From Sphingomonadales bacterium UBA7471 (lineage in GTDB: Bacteria; Pseudomonadota; Alphaproteobacteria; Sphingomonadales; Sphingomonadaceae), in assembly GCA_002479765.1 (NCBI GenBank), contig DLOZ01000014.1:29549-93548 (forward strand): a DNA stretch of 64,000 nt. Reading direction: 5' to 3'. Below are positions 59,353-64,000 of the stretch, in pieces. Position numbers and translations under genes: made by a program. The notes beneath the pieces were generated by a model. The model was not told where the DNA came from and did no database searches. It was given only the letters and a program-made list of their open reading frames with translations. Numbering within the stretch: the stretch's first letter is position 1; the number at the start of each line of letters is the position of its first letter.

Positions 59353-59490
59353 AATGCAGCACCAAGCACAGAATTGGGAATAATTCAGGCTTGGACAATG
59401 CCAGCTAAGTGTAGCCAAAAGGTTAATTCGCGAATCAGCCTGATGGACTTCACATGGTTATATCAACCATGATCATGGAACGTCGCGGTG

Positions 59491-59955
59491 TTAGTCGTCG
59501 CGCGAAACGCGTTCCTGCCGCTCGTGCCGTTCCTGCGCCTCAAGTGTCATTGTCGCGATGGGGCGGGCGCGCAGTCGGGCAAGTGAAATCGGCTCGCCGG
59601 TTACCTGGCAATATCCATATTCGCCTTCGGTAATGCGGCGAAGTGCGGATTCGATTTTGGAGATCAGTTTGCGCTGACGGTCGCGGGTTCGCAATTCGAT
59701 ACCCCAATCCGTTTCGCTCGATGCGCGGTCGTTCAGATCAGGTTCGCGCATAGGGCCATCCTGAAGCTGATTCAGCGTACCCTGCGCTTCCGCCAAGATA
59801 CTGTTTTTCCAGTCAACCAACTGTTTTTCAAAATATTTTAGCTGACGATCGTTCATGAAAGGCTCGTCGTCGCTGGGGATATATGAAGGGTCAATATCGT
59901 AACCGGAACTGCTCAATTCTCCGGTATTCTTTTGAGGCTCGGCGCTTGCGCCCAT
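59491..59955 (-). CDS. dksA: RNA polymerase-binding transcription factor DksA
   Basis: A 154-residue DksA. It has the coiled-coil hairpin with the acidic tip region (REPDLNDRASSETDWGIELRTRDR) and the C-terminal globular part GEYGYCQVTGEPISLARLRARPIATMTLEAQERHE. Classical DksA binds zinc with four Cys; only one of the four Cys is kept here, as in other alphaproteobacterial DksA proteins. It acts with ppGpp in the secondary channel of RNA polymerase. GGTGGAG precedes the ATG. Confidence 0.94.
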   Translation of the reverse strand: MGASAEPQKNTGELSSSGYDIDPSYIPSDDEPFMNDRQLKYFEKQLVDWKNSILAEAQGTLNQLQDGPMREPDLNDRASSETDWGIELRTRDRQRKLISKIESALRRITEGEYGYCQVTGEPISLARLRARPIATMTLEAQERHERQERVSRDD

Positions 59956-60238
59956 GTTAGATTCTCCACCTCTGGCGGGCCCCGCAAAACCAAGGTTGCC
60001 GCTTCCAAATCCACTCTCGACGGCGCTATAGACTCACGCCAAAACCGGCACAAGCAGCAAATGTCACAGAAAGTCATACTATCCATAAAAGCTGTGGAAA
60101 CGGCGTGGCGTGATAGAATTCGCCGATCCAAACAGCTCCAGTTCGGGGCGCTTTACAATTTGCGCGCTGAAATTGTGCAGTTTTCACGCTGCCCTTTTTC
60201 ATTGCGAAACCGATGCGCGAACGGCATAGCCAGCCACC

Positions 60239-61519
60239 ATGCATGACCTAAAATATATCCGCGAAAATCCGCAAGCCTTTGACGCCGCCCTTATCCGCAG
60301 GGGTGCTGCGCCCATTGCGGCATCAGTTCTGGCGCTAGATGAAAATCGCCGCGCTGTGTTGACTGAAATGCAAAATGCGCAAGCACGCCGCAACGAAGCG
60401 TCCAAAGCCATTGGCGCTGCGATGGGCAAGGGCGATATAGCGACCGCAGAGGCGCTGAAAGCCGAAGTTGCCGCATTGAAGGACACTTTGCCGGCATTGG
60501 AAGAGCAGGAACGCGCGGCAGGCGAAGAATTGGACACGCTGCTTGCCGGATTACCCAATTTGCCGGCCGACGACGCACCCGACGGCGCAGACGAAACAGA
60601 AAATGTTGAAGTCGCGCGGTGGGGAACCCCGCGCAGTTTTGAATTTGAGCCCCGCGATCATGCCGATTTGGGGCCAGTGCTTGGCCTCGACTTTGAAACG
60701 GGCGTTGCGATTTCCGGCGCACGCTTCACCTTCATGCGCGGACAAATGGCGCGGCTTAATCGCGCGCTTGGTCAATTCATGCTGGATTACCAGACCGGAC
60801 AGCGCGGTTACACAGAATGCGCCACGCCCTATCTGGTGCGTCAGGAATCGTTGTTTGGTACCGGGCAGCTTCCAAAGTTTGCCGAAGACAATTTTCAGAC
60901 GACCGACGGCCGTTGGTTGATCCCAACCGCCGAAGTTTCGCTGACCAATAGCGTGCGCGAACAGATTTTGGACGAGAGCGCGTTGCCCATCCGTATGACC
61001 GCATTGACGCCCTGTTTCCGTTCCGAAGCAGGCGCGGCGGGGCGCGATACGAAAGGCCTGATCCGCCAACACCAGTTTGAAAAGGTGGAGCTGGTCTCCA
61101 TCGTTCGTCCTGAAGACAGCGCCGTCGAACATGAACGTATGGTCGAAAGTGCCGAGGGTATCTTGCAAGCGCTTGAGCTGCCATATCGCAAGATGCTGCT
61201 GTGCACGGGTGACATGGGTGCCAGCGCGCGCAAGACCTATGACCTAGAGGTCTGGTTGCCGGGGCAGGGGCTGTACCGTGAAATTTCGAGCTGTTCGAAC
61301 TGCGGTGACTGGCAGGCGCGCCGTATGAATACGCGCTACCGCCCTGCGGAAAGCAAAGGCAATATGTTCGTACACACGTTGAACGGCTCTGGCTTGGCCG
61401 TTGGCCGTACCCTGGTTGCTGTCCTCGAAAATCATCAGCAGGCAGACGGCAGTGTGACCGTTCCAGCCGCGCTGCTGCCCTATATGGGCGGCCTGACAAA
61501 GCTAGAGATTGCAGCCTGA
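60239..61519 (+). CDS. serS: Seryl-tRNA synthetase
   Basis: A 426-residue class II synthetase. The N-terminal long coiled coil (about residues 30-105) grips the tRNA-Ser arm. Motif 2 is CFRSEAGAAGRDTKGLIRQHQF and motif 3 is NGSGLAVGRTLVA. SSCSNCGDWQARR lies between them. The length is standard. Its TGA stop overlaps the surE ATG by one base (TGATG), so the two are coupled. Confidence 0.97.
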   Translation: MHDLKYIRENPQAFDAALIRRGAAPIAASVLALDENRRAVLTEMQNAQARRNEASKAIGAAMGKGDIATAEALKAEVAALKDTLPALEEQERAAGEELDTLLAGLPNLPADDAPDGADETENVEVARWGTPRSFEFEPRDHADLGPVLGLDFETGVAISGARFTFMRGQMARLNRALGQFMLDYQTGQRGYTECATPYLVRQESLFGTGQLPKFAEDNFQTTDGRWLIPTAEVSLTNSVREQILDESALPIRMTALTPCFRSEAGAAGRDTKGLIRQHQFEKVELVSIVRPEDSAVEHERMVESAEGILQALELPYRKMLLCTGDMGASARKTYDLEVWLPGQGLYREISSCSNCGDWQARRMNTRYRPAESKGNMFVHTLNGSGLAVGRTLVAVLENHQQADGSVTVPAALLPYMGGLTKLEIAA

Positions 61520-62286
61520 TGCGCATTTTATTGACCAATGATGATGGTGTAAATGCGCCCGGCCTTAAGGTGTTGGAGGCGATTGCCCGTACCCTGAGCG
61601 ATGACATCTGGATTGTCGCACCGGCTGAGGAAAATTCAGGGGCAGGGCACTCGCTTACGCTGACCAAGCCTGTGCGAATCCGCCAACATGGCGAAAAACA
61701 TTACTCGGTTGCGGGAACGCCGACGGATTCTGTGATGCTCGGCATTGGTGTCATCATGAAAGATACAAAGCCCGACCTGATTTTGTCTGGCGTCAATCGT
61801 GGTGCCAATCTTGGCGACGATATCACTTATTCGGGTACGGTCGCTGCGGCGATGGAAGGGGCGTTGGCGGGAATCCGGTCCATTGCGCTGAGCCAAGTAT
61901 ATAGCAAAGAAGGCATGGCGGATGCTGTACCCTTTTCAGCCGCCGAAGCATGGGGCGAGCGCGTGCTGCGTCCGTTGTTGGATACGCCGCATACGCCGCG
62001 CACGTTAACCAACATCAACTTCCCGCCGCTTTTGCCGCAGGATGTCAAAGGCATTAAAGTCGCCCGGCAGGGGTTCCATGACTATAGCCGCGGTTCAATC
62101 GTCAAGGGCACGGATCCGCGCGGATACGACTATTATTGGTTTGGCCTTCATGGAATGGTGCACACGCCGGGCCATGATACCGACCTTGAGGTGATTGAGG
62201 ATGGCTATGTCGCCGTGACCCCGCTGCAGCTTGACCTCACCCATGGCGAGTCCCTCGCAAATCTTCGGAGCGCTTACAGCGGATAA
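61519..62286 (+). CDS. surE: 5'/3'-nucleotidase SurE
   Basis: A 255-residue metal-dependent phosphatase that acts on nucleoside monophosphates. The N-terminal LLTNDDGVNAPGL gives the two metal Asp residues; AGHSLT, VAGTPTDSV and LSGVNRGANLGDD are the other active-site segments. serS-surE pairing is common in sphingomonads and relatives. Confidence 0.96.
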   Translation: MRILLTNDDGVNAPGLKVLEAIARTLSDDIWIVAPAEENSGAGHSLTLTKPVRIRQHGEKHYSVAGTPTDSVMLGIGVIMKDTKPDLILSGVNRGANLGDDITYSGTVAAAMEGALAGIRSIALSQVYSKEGMADAVPFSAAEAWGERVLRPLLDTPHTPRTLTNINFPPLLPQDVKGIKVARQGFHDYSRGSIVKGTDPRGYDYYWFGLHGMVHTPGHDTDLEVIEDGYVAVTPLQLDLTHGESLANLRSAYSG

Positions 62287-62331
62287 GGGAAAGCCCTTGG
62301 CTGCAGGGTGCCAGTTAAGTTGCGTTCGGGA

Positions 62332-62838
62332 TCATGGTTCGTCCCACTGAAATTCGGCGACATGCCCAGCCTTCGCAACCGACCAAATGGACTGAAACGC
62401 GGCAATCCGCGTGCGCACGGCCTCAATGGATTGGGGCGTCAGCGCAGGCATTGCTACCAACGACGCCTCGCAAGCGGTTTTGGCAATCGACATAAAGGTG
62501 TCGGCATCTGCCGGGGCACCCCAGGCATCGGATTCGAAACATTCCACCAAGCGTTCTGCCTGAAGCAACTGCACAATATGTTCGTCTGGCGTCTGCGCCC
62601 GGGACGCGCTGGCGTGACCCGCCTGTTTTGCAATTTCCTGAATATCTTCGGGGCTATGTCCTTTTGCCACCATTCCCCAAAATGCCATTGGCAAGTTCAA
62701 CTCGGTTTCGACGAAATAATGGATCGCATCATGCGGCGTGACGCCTTTTTTCGGGAAGGTTGCGGTCTCTGTCGAGCCGTCGTTCCTAACAATAGCGAGA
62801 AAATCGCGGTCCGTGCCTTTGGTAATTTTTATGATCAT
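62332..62838 (-). CDS. Hypothetical protein
   Basis: A 168-residue soluble protein that I cannot assign. It opens with a strand pattern MIIKITKGTDRDFLAIVRNDGSTETA, then a helix region DAIHYFVETELNLPMAFWGMVAKGHSPEDIQEIAKQ. It is mostly helical thereafter and has no signal or membrane segment. Codon use is like the neighbours, and it faces rimO across a short divergent gap, which supports a real gene. Confidence 0.75.
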   Translation of the reverse strand: MIIKITKGTDRDFLAIVRNDGSTETATFPKKGVTPHDAIHYFVETELNLPMAFWGMVAKGHSPEDIQEIAKQAGHASASRAQTPDEHIVQLLQAERLVECFESDAWGAPADADTFMSIAKTACEASLVAMPALTPQSIEAVRTRIAAFQSIWSVAKAGHVAEFQWDEP

Positions 62839-62921
62839 TGTTGGATTGTTACCCCGATGCGCAGCGCAAATCTATACTGCCCGTGACAAGCCTGCCGAAA
62901 CCCGCTATGCGGCCCGCCATC

Positions 62922-64000
62922 ATGGCAACTCAAATCAAAGCAGCGCCGAAGGTCGGCATGGTATCACTTGGCTGTCCCAAGGCGCTGGTCGATAGCGAAC
63001 GGATCCTTACAAAGCTGCGTGCCGATGGCTATGGCTTGTCGCCCGATTATGCCGGCGCTGACGTTGTGCTGGTCAATACCTGTGGCTTTCTGGACTCCGC
63101 AAAGGAAGAGAGCCTTGAGGCCATTGGAGAGGCGATCGCGGAAAATGGCCGGGTGATTGTCACAGGCTGCATGGGTAATGAAGCCGACGTGATCCGTGCG
63201 CGCTTCCCTGATGTGCTCGCGATTACCGGTGCGCATCAATATGAAGCCGTTGTTTCGGCGGTTCATGAAGCTGCGCCGCCAACACGCGGTGCGTTTGTGG
63301 ACTTGGTGCCCGAAGGCGGATTGAAGCTGACCCCGCGCCATTACAGCTATTTAAAGATTTCCGAAGGGTGCAACCACAGCTGCGCCTTCTGCATCATTCC
63401 GTCGTTGCGCGGAAAGCTTGCGAGCCGCCGTATTGACGCCGTGTTGCGTGAGGCAGAGAAACTTGTCGCCGCGGGCACCAAAGAGCTTTTGGTTATTTCA
63501 CAAGATACGTCTGCTTATGGTGTCGACACGCGGCACGAGCCACGCGCGTGGCAGGGGCGTCAGGTGCGTGCGCATATGACTGACCTTGCCCGCGAATTGG
63601 GCAGCTTGCGGACGAGCGAAGGCCTCACGCCTTGGGTGCGGCTGCATTATGTCTATCCTTACCCGCATGTTGATGACGTTATTCCCTTGATGGCGGAAGG
63701 GTATTTGACGCCATATCTCGACATCCCGTTTCAACATGCCGCGCCGAATGTTCTGAAAGCCATGAAGCGCCCCGCCAATGAAGCGAAGGTGCTGGAGCGT
63801 ATCCGTAATTGGCGCAGCATCGCCCCCGATATCGCAATCCGGTCAAGCTTTGTGGTCGGATTTCCGGGCGAGACCGATGCGGATTTTCAATATTTGCTCG
63901 ACTGGTTGGACGAAGCGCAGCTGGACCGCGTCGGCGCTTTCCGTTTCGAACCTGTGGAAGGTGCGCAAGCGAACGATTTGCCAAACCCTGTTCCTGAAGA
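62922..64000 (+). CDS. rimO: Ribosomal protein S12 methylthiotransferase RimO (partial)
   Basis: The first 359 residues of RimO, running off the window. RimO adds a methylthio group to an Asp of ribosomal protein S12. The N-terminal cluster cysteines are in SLGCPKALVDSE, NTCGFLDSAKEE and VTGCMGNEAD; the radical-SAM motif CxxxCxxC is in ISEGCNHSCAFCIIPSLRGK. The start is ATG 62922, or ATG 62907 five codons earlier; neither has a clear binding site. The C-terminal TRAM domain is beyond the edge. Confidence 0.95.
   Translation, partial: MATQIKAAPKVGMVSLGCPKALVDSERILTKLRADGYGLSPDYAGADVVLVNTCGFLDSAKEESLEAIGEAIAENGRVIVTGCMGNEADVIRARFPDVLAITGAHQYEAVVSAVHEAAPPTRGAFVDLVPEGGLKLTPRHYSYLKISEGCNHSCAFCIIPSLRGKLASRRIDAVLREAEKLVAAGTKELLVISQDTSAYGVDTRHEPRAWQGRQVRAHMTDLARELGSLRTSEGLTPWVRLHYVYPYPHVDDVIPLMAEGYLTPYLDIPFQHAAPNVLKAMKRPANEAKVLERIRNWRSIAPDIAIRSSFVVGFPGETDADFQYLLDWLDEAQLDRVGAFRFEPVEGAQANDLPNPVPE

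Noticed and set aside
60777..61667. 296-codon open frame antisense to serS/surE
   Set aside because: Arg/Pro/Ser-rich shadow of a certain gene.

Overview
The window looks like chromosomal DNA of a sphingomonad (Alphaproteobacteria, Sphingomonadales; something near Sphingopyxis or Sphingorhabdus is my guess). The reasons are a GC-rich sequence with frequent GTG/TTG starts, an Entner-Doudoroff operon zwf-edd-glk, an RNase E with an acidic insertion in its S1 domain, a DksA with only one zinc-finger cysteine, and palindromic repeats built on the core TGAGCCTGTCGAAG, which I recognise as typical of sphingomonad genomes. No phage, insertion sequence, CRISPR array or rRNA gene is visible. Assignments rest on motif reading and recall of families, not on database searches.

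Layout. 1-4.1 kb: an ABC permease and ATPase (YbbP/YbbA type) divergent from a TesA-type lipoprotein esterase; the two start regions share one palindromic ribosome binding site. 4.2-7.4 kb: TelA, an XpaC-like membrane protein and aldose 1-epimerase. Three copies of one palindromic repeat sit at 1-32, 2561-2685 and 5436-5502. 7.5-10.6 kb: a stand-alone receiver overlapping a membrane PAS histidine kinase. 10.7-15.1 kb: a tightly coupled glucuronate operon (exported GH43 hydrolase, uronate isomerase, fructuronate/mannitol-type oxidoreductase).

15.2-27.7 kb is the most accessory-looking part. It holds two exported sulfatases, a lipoprotein formylglycine-generating enzyme that could activate them, a TetR regulator with a perfect candidate operator in a divergent intergenic region, tandem haloalkane-dehalogenase-like hydrolases, a sterol-desaturase-type hydroxylase, a GST with a 27-bp palindrome upstream, and a sulfotransferase-like protein paired with a class IV aminotransferase. 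Together they suggest processing of sulfated or halogenated organic substrates, but no substrate can be named from sequence.

27.8-40.2 kb is housekeeping: tRNA-Gln(CUG), ppx, rlmE, a DsbA-like protein, a BepA-like M48 protease, rne, an amidase, PBP1A and prfB (no programmed frameshift). A C-terminal scrap of a short-chain dehydrogenase follows prfB. 40.5-47.2 kb: acetyl-CoA synthetase, then a fatty-acid operon (CoA transferase/racemase, thiolase, FadJ-like) preceded by two perfect palindromes and ended by a strong bidirectional terminator shared with a TonB-dependent receptor. 50.0-53.3 kb: a fused alpha-beta 2-oxoacid dehydrogenase E1 coupled to a FabD-like acyltransferase that contains a very AT-rich patch. 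53.4-59.0 kb: zwf-edd-glk-eda-pgl, a complete route from glucose to pyruvate plus glyceraldehyde-3-phosphate. It complements the glucuronate operon, since both converge on KDPG. 59.0-64.0 kb: a PilZ protein, dksA, serS, surE, a hypothetical gene and the start of rimO, which runs off the window.
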